DNA of 8,191 nucleotides from positions 1 through 8,191 of the forward strand of contig DAIEQP010000059.1 of the NCBI GenBank assembly GCA_027347805.1, read 5' to 3'. Every line of letters begins with the position of its first letter. Positions within the stretch are counted from its first letter, which is position 1. The stretch comes from Ignavibacteria bacterium. Lineage in GTDB: Bacteria; Bacteroidota; Ignavibacteria; Ignavibacteriales; Melioribacteraceae. The position numbers and the translations under genes are program-made. This document shows positions 1 to 6,616 of the stretch, in pieces. The notes beneath the pieces are model-generated. The model was not told the origin of the DNA and did no database searches. It saw nothing but the letters and a program-made list of their open reading frames with translations.

Positions 1-266
1 TTGGAACATTTGTGATTAATATTCTAGGCAGTTTAATTCTTGGATGGATGATTTTCGGTTTAGATGAAAAGGATTTGATTAATCCTTCATTGAAACTTTT
101 TATTGGTATCGGTTTCTGCGGCGGATTTACAACATTTTCAACTTTTTCTCTTGAAACATTTAACCTGATGAAAAACGGTGAAATTTTACTTGCCGGACTA
201 AATATATTATTGAGCGTAATTATTTCTCTAATTGGAATTTATATAGCATATCTTCTTACGAGGTGA
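1..266 (+). CDS. crcB: Fluoride ion channel CrcB/FluC, 5'-truncated by window edge
   Basis: C-terminal part of a small membrane channel that exports toxic fluoride across the inner membrane. The reading frame is open to the left edge: codons from base 3 read GTFVINILGS, the conserved GTxxxNxxGS signature before the second helix, so the GTG at 12 is an internal valine and the true start is outside the window. About 87 residues are visible. GFCGGFTTFSTFS follows, carrying the two phenylalanines of the fluoride path (codons at 135-137 and 144-146) and the turn that binds the structural sodium ion in known FluC channels. A last hydrophobic helix ends in YLLTR. The family is usually 110-130 residues, so roughly one quarter is missing. 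The stop overlaps the ribosome site of the next gene. Whether a second crcB copy, as in heterodimeric pairs, lies upstream cannot be seen. Confidence 0.93.
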   Translation, partial: GTFVINILGSLILGWMIFGLDEKDLINPSLKLFIGIGFCGGFTTFSTFSLETFNLMKNGEILLAGLNILLSVIISLIGIYIAYLLTR

Positions 267-267
267 G
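261..267 (+). promoter_or_regulatory. Ribosome binding site overlapping the crcB stop codon
   Basis: AGGTGAG lies just before the ATG at 270 and contains the TGA stop of crcB (264-266). This overlap suggests translational coupling between the channel gene and the DUF190 gene, and it supports 270 as the start. Confidence 0.6.
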
Positions 268-269
268 AA

Positions 270-620
270 ATGAAAATAGAAGGCGAAGCAAAACTATTAA
301 GAATTTTTCTAGGTGAGAATGATAGGATTTCTCACATGCCCGTCTATGAAAAGATCGTTATCGAAGCCAGGAAAAACAATCTTGCCGGTGCTACAGTTTA
401 TAAAGGAATTATGGGCTTTGGCGGAAACAGCAGAATTCATTCCGCTAAAATTTTAAGACTTTCAGAAGATTTGCCTCTTGTAGTTGAGATTGTTGATGAG
501 CAAAAAAAGATAGAAGATTTTATTCCCATTGTTGAAAATATTTTTGACGATGCTAATTGCGGTGGATTAATTACAATGGAGAAAGCAGATATCATTAAAT
601 ACACTTCAAATAAAAAATGA
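270..620 (+). CDS. DUF190 family protein, CrcB-associated
   Basis: A 116-residue soluble protein without a signal peptide or membrane segment. It matches the DUF190 family in length and signature: KLLRIFLGENDR at 8-19, GATVYKGIMGFG at 40-51, the histidine in RIHSAK (55-60), RLSEDLPLVVEIVD at 63-76, and GGLITMEKADIIKY near the C-terminus. Members have a ferredoxin-like fold resembling PII signalling proteins, but no biochemical role is firmly known to me. The family is often found beside or fused to crcB, and here the gene starts 3 bases after the crcB stop, so a role linked to the fluoride channel or to fluoride response is a reasonable inference from context. Family assignment is confident; function is unknown. 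Confidence 0.88.
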   Translation: MKIEGEAKLLRIFLGENDRISHMPVYEKIVIEARKNNLAGATVYKGIMGFGGNSRIHSAKILRLSEDLPLVVEIVDEQKKIEDFIPIVENIFDDANCGGLITMEKADIIKYTSNKK

Positions 621-630
621 AAGACCGGTA

Positions 631-1398
631 ATGAAATTCAAGTTTATTTTCCTGTTCCTAATCATTTTGTTAATACAAACTCATGCCCAGAATAAATTTG
701 ATTTACCTCAATTTGCTGATGAAACATTTCAATTTGTGAAGCAGCCATTAATTTGGGAAGGAAACGACTGGATTAAACTAGGGCTTGCCGGCACAGCAAC
801 ATTTCTAATGGTTCAAGCAGATCAACCAATCAGAGATTTTTTTGGAATAAATTCAGAATATAAAAAAAGTGCACCAATGGAGCTCGGAAGAATGTATGGT
901 GAATTATATTCTCCAGTAGCAATTGCAGGTTTGTTTGGAGTTCACAGTTTAATTAATGATGATAAATCAACAAGAAAAATTGCTTTCGAAATTTTACAAA
1001 CTACTTTTTATGCTGGGATAATTACAACCGCATTAAAATTTGCAATTGGAAGGACAAGACCATTCGTTGAAGCTGGTCCAAAATCATTTGGGAACTGGTC
1101 CGTATTTGATGACACATATCATTCTCTTCCATCAGGACATACCACAGTAGCATTTTCCATTTCAACTGTTTTGGCAAATAATACAAAATCGGATTTACTT
1201 AAAATATTTGCCTACCTGCCGGCAGTTCTTACAGCAATTTCAAGGGTTTACCAGGATGATCATTGGGCATCTGATGTTTTACTTGGCGGGATTGTTGGAT
1301 ACACAACCGGCAGCTGGGTCACATCAAAACATGAAACTAAAATGCAGATACAACTTTTATCTTCAAGACGAATCGGCGTTATAATTCCGCTTAATTAA
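631..1398 (+). CDS. Exported PAP2-family (type 2 phosphatidic acid phosphatase) protein
   Basis: A 255-residue acid phosphatase-like protein with all three PAP2 motifs. The first is K136-x6-R143-P144 (KFAIGRTRP), the second is PSGHT at 167-171 with catalytic-type H170, and the third is S204-R205-x5-H211-x3-D215, where H211 is the expected nucleophile and D215 its partner. Residues 1-19 look like a signal peptide (Lys-rich start, long hydrophobic core, likely cut after THA, before Q20), and hydrophobic stretches at about 50-63, 95-107, 121-138, 172-203 and 215-228 suggest a membrane-bound enzyme with its active site on the periplasmic side. Likely substrates are lipid phosphates such as phosphatidic acid, phosphatidylglycerol phosphate or undecaprenyl pyrophosphate; the sequence does not decide between them. 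It starts 10 bases after the DUF190 gene with only a weak ribosome site (ACCGG), so it may be co-transcribed, but a shared function with crcB is not evident. Confidence 0.88.
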   Translation: MKFKFIFLFLIILLIQTHAQNKFDLPQFADETFQFVKQPLIWEGNDWIKLGLAGTATFLMVQADQPIRDFFGINSEYKKSAPMELGRMYGELYSPVAIAGLFGVHSLINDDKSTRKIAFEILQTTFYAGIITTALKFAIGRTRPFVEAGPKSFGNWSVFDDTYHSLPSGHTTVAFSISTVLANNTKSDLLKIFAYLPAVLTAISRVYQDDHWASDVLLGGIVGYTTGSWVTSKHETKMQIQLLSSRRIGVIIPLN

Positions 1399-1436
1399 TT
1401 TTACAAAGAAAACGTTTTATAAATTTCTAGAAAAAA
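1399..1436. other. A/T-rich convergent intergenic junction
   Basis: The PAP2 gene (plus) and cimA (minus) end tail to tail across 38 bases. The spacer holds two short perfect palindromes, AAAACGTTTT (1409-1418) and TTTCTAGAAA (1424-1433), but no GC-rich stem followed by a T run on either strand. If it terminates transcription it does so weakly or by another mechanism. Confidence 0.5.
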
Positions 1437-3029
1437 TTAAGCGTGTGTGGCATCTTTTTTCTTCGACGATTTATATAGTTTATAATTTAGACCATCGCAA
1501 AGTGCCTGCCAGCTAGCCTCAATAATATTTGTTGAAACACCGACAGTCGACCATGTTTCATCGCCATCGCTTGATTCAATAAGTACACGTACTTTTGCTG
1601 CCGTAGCTTCTGCTTCATCTAATACACGAACTTTATAATCAACAAGCTTTGTATCGGCAAGTTCCGGATAAAATCTTAATAACGCTTTCCTAAGTGCGTT
1701 ATCAAGAGCGTTTACTGGTCCGTCTCCTTCAGCTGCAGTATGTTCAATATCTCCATTGACTTCGATTTTTAAAACTGCTTCAGCTTTGTTATGAGAATCA
1801 TTATCAAAGAATGAATAAATTCTTGAATCAATTGTTTTAAAGAATGGAGTAAATTCATTTCTTGCTGAGCTCAAGATTAATTCAAAAGATGCTTCAGCAC
1901 CATCATATTGATAGCCTTCAAATTCTCTTTTCTTAATGTCAGCTACAAGTTTTTTACTGAATTCGCTTGATTCATCAATGTCAACGCCAAATTCTTTTGC
2001 TTTGTATTTTATATTACTCTGTCCGGATAAATCGGAAACAAGCACACGCTGCGAGTTACCTACTAATTGAGGATTAATATGTTCATACATTCTGCTGTCT
2101 TTTAATACCGCACTTACATGCACTCCGCCTTTATGAGCAAAAGCTGCTTTGCCAACCCACGCTGCACGAATGTTCGGAGACAAATTCATAATCTCATAAA
2201 TAGTGTTTGATAATGATGTAAGATGTTCCAGTTGAATTTTATGTTTTGTTGCACAATTCATCTTCAGTAAGAGATTTGGAATTATGCTTACAAGATTTGC
2301 GTTACCACATCTTTCGCCAACGCCGTTAATTGTTCCCTGAACATGCATAGCACCTGATTCAATCGCAGTAATAGAGTTTGCAACCCCAAGTTCACCATCA
2401 TTATGTGCATGAATACCTATTGAGATTGATACTGCTCTCTTAACCTGTTCTATTGCGTACCAAATCTGTGATGGTAATGAACCTCCGTTTGTATCGCATA
2501 ATGCTAAAACTTCAGCGCCGCCCTGTTCAGCCGCTTTCAACATTTTCAAAGCAAAACTTTGGTTATCCTTGAATCCATCAAAGAAATGTTCCGCATCAAA
2601 AACTACTTTTCTGCCATTTTCAGTAAGAAACTTTACAGATTTAAAAATCAATTCTTCATTCTGATCTTCAGTCAAGCCAAGCCCTTTTTCAGCGTGGAAT
2701 TTCCAGGTCTTTCCGAAAATTGCTACGTAAGGTGTTTCGGCTTTTAACAATGCAACCAAGTTAGGATCATTTTCAATTTTATCAGGATATCTTGCAGTTG
2801 AACCGAATGCACACATCTGCGCATGATTAAGTTTAACTTTTTTTATTTCACTAAAAAATTCAGCATCGCGCGGATTGCTTCCAGGCCATCCCCCCTCAAT
2901 AATATCAATACCAAACTCATCAAGTTTCTGAGCAATAATAATCTTGTCCCGAACAGTCAAGCTAACAGCTTCACCTTGAGTTCCATCTCTTAATGTAGTA
3001 TCAAACAATTGAATAAGTCTGGGTTCCAT
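1437..3029 (-). CDS. cimA: (R)-citramalate synthase
   Basis: Condenses pyruvate with acetyl-CoA to (R)-citramalate, the first step of the threonine-independent route to 2-oxobutyrate and isoleucine; cytosolic. The 530-residue protein has a DRE-TIM metallolyase barrel: LFDTTLRDGTQGE at 8-20 (metal D10, catalytic-type R14), GGWPGSNPRD at 46-55, metal-binding H207 and H209 in GIHAHND, and N243 in GERCGNAN. FAHKGGVHVSAV at 297-308 is the linker-side motif. A LeuA-type allosteric domain covers about 380-515 (EGDGPVNALDNALRKAL, STNIIEASWQAL). GTQGE, GGWPGSNPRD and HKGGVH mark the CimA branch rather than LeuA, whose copy in this operon reads GEQSPG, AGFPVSSP and HESGIH. The start is supported by AAAGGA about 7 bases upstream. 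It lies 28 bases after leuD as the last operon gene. The C-terminal domain suggests feedback by isoleucine, inferred from the family. Confidence 0.95.
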   Translation of the reverse strand: MEPRLIQLFDTTLRDGTQGEAVSLTVRDKIIIAQKLDEFGIDIIEGGWPGSNPRDAEFFSEIKKVKLNHAQMCAFGSTARYPDKIENDPNLVALLKAETPYVAIFGKTWKFHAEKGLGLTEDQNEELIFKSVKFLTENGRKVVFDAEHFFDGFKDNQSFALKMLKAAEQGGAEVLALCDTNGGSLPSQIWYAIEQVKRAVSISIGIHAHNDGELGVANSITAIESGAMHVQGTINGVGERCGNANLVSIIPNLLLKMNCATKHKIQLEHLTSLSNTIYEIMNLSPNIRAAWVGKAAFAHKGGVHVSAVLKDSRMYEHINPQLVGNSQRVLVSDLSGQSNIKYKAKEFGVDIDESSEFSKKLVADIKKREFEGYQYDGAEASFELILSSARNEFTPFFKTIDSRIYSFFDNDSHNKAEAVLKIEVNGDIEHTAAEGDGPVNALDNALRKALLRFYPELADTKLVDYKVRVLDEAEATAAKVRVLIESSDGDETWSTVGVSTNIIEASWQALCDGLNYKLYKSSKKKDATHA

Positions 3030-3057
3030 TTTAATATCCTTTTACTAATTCTGAATA

Positions 3058-3618
3058 TTATATCATATTGTTTTCGCGAGCGTAATTAAATATTCCGCCG
3101 CTTTTAACGATATCGTAAACACTTCCAAGCGGACGAAGCTGATAAGTTTTTCCGCTTGAAATATTTTTCAATGAATTTGAAGCCAGGTCAACTTCAAGCT
3201 CATCACCTGTTTTAATTTTATCGTTAAGCTTTTCATTTCCTTCAAATGGAATTAAAAAACCACCATCAACAGAATTGCGGTAGAAAATTCTAGCATAAGA
3301 TTCAGCCACAATTATTTTAGTGCCTGCAACCTGAAGTGCCAGCGGTGCATGTTCACGTGAAGAACCACAGCCGAAGTTTGAACCGCCGATTATAATGCTG
3401 TATTCCGATTGATGATTGTCTCCGACAATAAAAGTTTTCCTGCCTTCCGGTAAACCAGCTTTTTCTATTGGTACACTTGAAAGTGCGAAGTGTCCATATT
3501 TTTTCAACTCTTCAGGATCGCTTGTACTGTAAACTAAATGTTCAGCGGGAATTATCTGATCGGTATCAATATTATCACCGAGAACGTATGCTTTACCTTT
3601 TATAATATTTTCCATCAT
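3058..3618 (-). CDS. leuD: 3-isopropylmalate dehydratase small subunit
   Basis: Small swivelling subunit of isopropylmalate isomerase, which with LeuC converts 2-isopropylmalate to 3-isopropylmalate and, in the citramalate route, very probably citramalate to 3-methylmalate via citraconate. The 186-residue protein shows GDNIDTDQIIPA at 14-25, the substrate loop YGHFAL at 41-46, GGSNFGCGSSREHAP at 78-92, YARIFYRNSVDGG at 108-120 and a C-terminal YDIVKSGGIFNYAR. The gene opens with two consecutive ATG codons (3618 and 3615); the ribosome site fits the second better, so the protein may begin MENIIKG. It follows leuC by 6 bases, as expected for two subunits of one enzyme. The loop and length are closer to the plant/archaeal-like branch than to the 201-residue E. 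coli protein, as I recall these sequences. A homoaconitase role is possible for that branch, but the operon argues for leucine and isoleucine synthesis. Confidence 0.94.
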   Translation of the reverse strand: MMENIIKGKAYVLGDNIDTDQIIPAEHLVYSTSDPEELKKYGHFALSSVPIEKAGLPEGRKTFIVGDNHQSEYSIIIGGSNFGCGSSREHAPLALQVAGTKIIVAESYARIFYRNSVDGGFLIPFEGNEKLNDKIKTGDELEVDLASNSLKNISSGKTYQLRPLGSVYDIVKSGGIFNYARENNMI

Positions 3619-3626
3619 TCACCTTT
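3619..3626 (-). promoter_or_regulatory. leuD ribosome binding site, overlapping leuC stop
   Basis: On the minus strand AAAGGTGA abuts the first ATG of leuD and shares its leading A bases with the TAA stop of leuC (3627-3625). The distance from AAAGG is 3 bases to the first ATG and 6 to the second, so the second (3615-3613) is the better placed start. The overlap with the leuC stop points to coupled translation, which would keep the two subunits balanced. Confidence 0.55.
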
Positions 3627-4920
3627 ATAAAAATTTTCTAGGATCAGTTAATTCGCCAGTGATTGCACTTGCAGCAACTGTCAACGGAGAAGCCAGATAA
3701 ACCTGAGAAGATTTACTTCCCATTCTGCCAGGGAAATTTCTGTTTGTTGTTGATACTACAACATCGCCATCAACACTTCTTCCAATTGTATCAGAAGGGC
3801 CGCCCAAGCAGGCAGCACATGATGATTCAGCAATAACACAACCGGCATTGACAAAAATATCTTTGAGCGATATTCCTTTATAAGTTTCTTCTTCCAATTG
3901 TTTTGCAACCTGAGTGCTAGCAGGAACAATGTGAGTTGTAACTTTTACTTTTTGACCGAGTAATATTTTTGCAGCAAACTGGAAGTCAGTTAACTTACCG
4001 CCAGTGCATGAACCAACATAACACTTTGTAATTTTTGTACCTTCAACATTTTTAACTTTATCTCTATTATCAGGACTGTGAGGTTTTGCAACTGTCGGTT
4101 CCAGCTTAGTAACATCATAAGTATATTTCGAATGATAAATAGCATCTGGATCACTTGTAAATTCCTGGTAATCGGTCACGCCAATTTCTTTTAAATATTC
4201 TCTTGTAACATCATCAACAGCAATAATGCCATTCATACCTCCACCTTCAATGGCCATATTGGTAAGAGTCATTCTCTCAAGCATATTCATTCCAGAAATT
4301 GCTTCTCCGTCAAATTCCATTGCGCGGTAAGTTGCACCATCTGTAGTAATATCACCGAGTATTTGAAGGATTAAATCTTTTGCAGTAAGATATTCCGGCA
4401 TTTTTCCATTGAATGTAAATTTTATTGATTCAGGAATTTTTTCCCAGATTTTACCTGTGCCAAGAATAAATGCTGCATCAGTATTTCCTACTCCAGTTGA
4501 AAACATACCAAACGCGCCGCTGGTGCAAGTATGTGAATCTGTTCCAAATAAAACTGTTCCGGGGACATTGTAACCTTCTTCTGCTAGAGCTAAATGGCAA
4601 ACACCTTTGTAGCGTTCTGTCCCGACATCATAATAATTTGGTAGATTATATTCAGATGCAAATTGGCGGAGGATATCTACATTTCGGTTTGCATGAACAT
4701 TTTTTGTAAAGATGTAATGATCCGGGAAAATCACAAGTTTTTTCTTATCCCATACTTTCGCCTGTTCTCCGAATTCTTTTTTCCAGATCGCAATAGTTGG
4801 TGGTCCGCAAACGTCGTGTGTCATTAAAACATCAACATCGAGCCAGACACTTTCACCGGGTGCAACCCCCGATCTGCGTGCAGCTCTTGCTAAAATTTTT
4901 TCAGTTATTGTCATTCCCAT
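3625..4920 (-). CDS. leuC: 3-isopropylmalate dehydratase large subunit
   Basis: Catalytic iron-sulfur subunit of isopropylmalate isomerase, aconitase superfamily, cytosolic. The 431-residue protein has the three expected 4Fe-4S cysteines: C305 in VGSCTGG, and C368 and C371 in SSCAACLGG. Other family motifs are MTHDVCGPPT at 33-42, FPDHYIFTKN at 65-74, GTDSHTCTSGAFG at 126-138, GGGMNGIIAVDD at 227-237 and STTNRNFPGRMGS at 390-402. Its length fits the shorter LeuC/HacA-type branch (about 420-430) rather than the roughly 466-residue enterobacterial LeuC. AAGGGA 7 bases upstream supports the first ATG (4920) over Met3. It lies 20 bases after leuA and 6 before leuD. With CimA in the same operon it probably serves both leucine and isoleucine precursors. 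Homoaconitase is the main alternative, made unlikely by the neighbours. Confidence 0.95.
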   Translation of the reverse strand: MGMTITEKILARAARRSGVAPGESVWLDVDVLMTHDVCGPPTIAIWKKEFGEQAKVWDKKKLVIFPDHYIFTKNVHANRNVDILRQFASEYNLPNYYDVGTERYKGVCHLALAEEGYNVPGTVLFGTDSHTCTSGAFGMFSTGVGNTDAAFILGTGKIWEKIPESIKFTFNGKMPEYLTAKDLILQILGDITTDGATYRAMEFDGEAISGMNMLERMTLTNMAIEGGGMNGIIAVDDVTREYLKEIGVTDYQEFTSDPDAIYHSKYTYDVTKLEPTVAKPHSPDNRDKVKNVEGTKITKCYVGSCTGGKLTDFQFAAKILLGQKVKVTTHIVPASTQVAKQLEEETYKGISLKDIFVNAGCVIAESSCAACLGGPSDTIGRSVDGDVVVSTTNRNFPGRMGSKSSQVYLASPLTVAASAITGELTDPRKFL

Positions 4921-4940
4921 AAATTTTCCCTTACGCTTTA

Positions 4941-6509
4941 TTAAACTGATTCTGTTTCGAATACTTCCAATTTTTTCTCGGTTGTAACAAGGTAATGATT
5001 TATTGCCTGCAAGTATGCTTTTGCACTTGCTTCAATAATATCTGTAGAAGTGCCTCTTCCGTTATAAGAATTTTCATCTTCGCGAATTCTAACAATTGCT
5101 TCACCAAGCGCCTGTCTTCCTGAAGTAACTGAACGAACATTATATGATTCTACAGTTGGTTTTATACCAAGCGCACGTTCAATCGCATTAAACACAGCAT
5201 CAACAGGTCCGTCGCCAGGTGATGATTCCTGTACAACTTTTTCTCCAGATTTAATTTGTACTGTTGCTGTAGGAATTGTTCCTGTTCCAGCATTCACATG
5301 CATGTATTGCAATTCATACTTTTCATCATCACGATAAATTTCATCTCCCATAAGAGTTCTCAAATCTTCATCAAAAACTTCTTTCTTTTTATCAGCAATT
5401 TCCAAAAAAGCATCATATGCTTTCTGCAATTCATCTTCATTTAAATGATAACCAAGCTCAATTAATCTTGCTTTTAATCCATGACGGCCGCTGTGCCTTC
5501 CTAAAACAATTTTTGTTTTGTTAACGCCAACTGATTCAGGTGTCATAATTTCATATGTCTCCCGGTTTTTAAGCATGCCATCCTGGTGAATTCCGGATTC
5601 GTGTGCAAAGGCATTTTCTCCGACAATTGCTTTATTTGGCTGAACAACGACACCTGTAAAACCAGAGACCATTCTGCTAGTGCTAATAATTTCAGTATGA
5701 TTTATATCTGTATAGAAATCGCAAAGATCCTTTCGAACTTTTAACGCCATTACAATTTCTTCAAGTGAAGCATTGCCTGCTCTTTCACCAATACCATTAA
5801 TTGTACATTCAACCTGCCGTGCGCCAATCTGAAGTGCAGAAATTGAATTTGCAACTGCAAGTCCAAGATCATTATGGCAGTGAACACTAATGATTGCTTT
5901 ATCTATATTTTTGACTCTTCGTTTTAATTCAGCAATTTTACCGCTGTACTCGGATGGGAAAGTATAACCAACAGTATCCGGAATATTTACAGTTGTAGCA
6001 CCAGCTTCAATTGCAGTTTCAATAATATCAGCAAGGTAGCCGATATCAGTCCGCCCAGCATCCTCTGCAGAAAATTCAACATCACTGCAAAATGTTCTTG
6101 CGTAAGCTACAGCATCATATGACATTTTCAGAACTGTTTTTCTTTTTTCTTCCAGAGTTGCACCGTATTTACTGTCTCCAAATTTTCCTAAAATGTGGTA
6201 ATCAGAAGTTGATGAGAAAGTATGGATGCGCGGTTTTTTTGCATTTCGTAATGCGTCGAATGCTGTTTTAATATCAATTTCTTTTGCACGTGCAAGACCT
6301 GCAATTATAACTTCCGATTCATCTGCGATTCTTTTAACAGCTTCAAACTGTGCGGGTGAGGAAACCGGAAAACCTGCTTCGATTACATCAACATTTAGTT
6401 TTGCTAGCTGACGAGCGATTTCTAGTTTTTCATAAACATTTAATGATGCACCTGGAGATTGTTCGCCATCTCTTAATGTTGTATCGAAGATGATAATCTT
6501 TTCACTCAT
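4941..6509 (-). CDS. leuA: 2-isopropylmalate synthase
   Basis: Condenses 2-oxoisovalerate with acetyl-CoA, the committed step of leucine synthesis; cytosolic. The 522-residue protein has a DRE-TIM barrel with IFDTTLRDGEQSPGA at 7-21 (metal D9, R13), EAGFPVSSP at 44-52, ISVHCHNDLG at 207-216 (metal H210 and H212), GERAGNAS at 241-248 (N246), and FAHESGIHQDG at 301-311. IVLGRHSGRHGL at 334-345 belongs to the connecting subdomains. The C-terminal LeuA regulatory domain runs from about 395 to 507 (SPGDGPVDAVFNAIERAL, STDIIEASAKAYL), so leucine feedback inhibition is expected from the family. Full length for the 510-525-residue bacterial type. AGAGGA 4 bases upstream supports the start. The gap to leuB upstream is 107 bases, the longest in the operon, and holds a hairpin-bearing repeat. 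It is a paralogue of the cimA product at the operon's end. Confidence 0.96.
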   Translation of the reverse strand: MSEKIIIFDTTLRDGEQSPGASLNVYEKLEIARQLAKLNVDVIEAGFPVSSPAQFEAVKRIADESEVIIAGLARAKEIDIKTAFDALRNAKKPRIHTFSSTSDYHILGKFGDSKYGATLEEKRKTVLKMSYDAVAYARTFCSDVEFSAEDAGRTDIGYLADIIETAIEAGATTVNIPDTVGYTFPSEYSGKIAELKRRVKNIDKAIISVHCHNDLGLAVANSISALQIGARQVECTINGIGERAGNASLEEIVMALKVRKDLCDFYTDINHTEIISTSRMVSGFTGVVVQPNKAIVGENAFAHESGIHQDGMLKNRETYEIMTPESVGVNKTKIVLGRHSGRHGLKARLIELGYHLNEDELQKAYDAFLEIADKKKEVFDEDLRTLMGDEIYRDDEKYELQYMHVNAGTGTIPTATVQIKSGEKVVQESSPGDGPVDAVFNAIERALGIKPTVESYNVRSVTSGRQALGEAIVRIREDENSYNGRGTSTDIIEASAKAYLQAINHYLVTTEKKLEVFETESV

Positions 6510-6541
6510 AGCTTCCTCTATAATTAATAAGTTAAATATGC

Positions 6542-6616
6542 CTCACTCAAATCCCCCTATTTTAATAGAGGGATATTTCAATGTCGTCTCCGGTTAGGAG
6601 AAGGCGTTGGAGCGAG
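6542..6616. repeat. Putative degenerate palindromic intergenic repeat between leuB and leuA
   Basis: This 75-base stretch fills most of the leuB-leuA gap and ends flush with the leuB stop codon. Its ends are imperfect inverted repeats: CTCACTC at 6542-6548 and GAGCGAG at 6610-6616 (one mismatch). Inside are a strong hairpin, ATCCCCCTATT (6551-6561) against AATAGAGGGAT (6564-6574), with one mismatch in DNA that becomes a G-U pair in minus-strand RNA, and a small one, TCTCC (6587-6591) against GGAGA (6597-6601). There is no coding potential. The layout resembles CCCTC/GAGGG intergenic repeats I recall from Bacteroidota-related genomes; that it recurs in this genome cannot be shown from one copy. 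Alternatively it is a transcript-processing or attenuating hairpin; no T run follows the stem, so it is not a classic terminator. Confidence 0.45.

Noticed and set aside
12..14. GTG as a start codon for crcB
   Set aside because: The upstream in-frame codons give GTF and complete the conserved GTxxxNxxGS motif, so the gene runs off the left edge.
2559..2747. Plus-strand 62-codon open frame
   Set aside because: Lies wholly antisense inside cimA, whose catalytic motifs span it; no family resemblance.
4470..4709. Plus-strand 79-codon open frame
   Set aside because: Antisense shadow of leuC, covering its GTDSHTCTSG region; its composition looks like random antisense translation.
5256..5444. Plus-strand 62-codon open frame rich in Cys, Ile and Phe
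   Set aside because: Antisense to leuA; the hydrophobic look comes from the A/T-rich complement of Lys/Glu codons.
6226..6411. Plus-strand 61-codon open frame
   Set aside because: Antisense to the N-terminal barrel of leuA; no independent support.
6510..6550. A possible internal promoter for leuA on the minus strand (TTGAGT, then TAATTA about 18 bases on)
   Set aside because: The A/T-rich match runs directly into the ribosome site, leaving almost no leader, and such matches are common by chance in AT-rich sequence.
6551..6574. Rho-independent terminator after leuB
   Set aside because: The stem is good, but on the minus strand it is followed by TTGAGTGAGG rather than a T run, and the operon continues with leuA.
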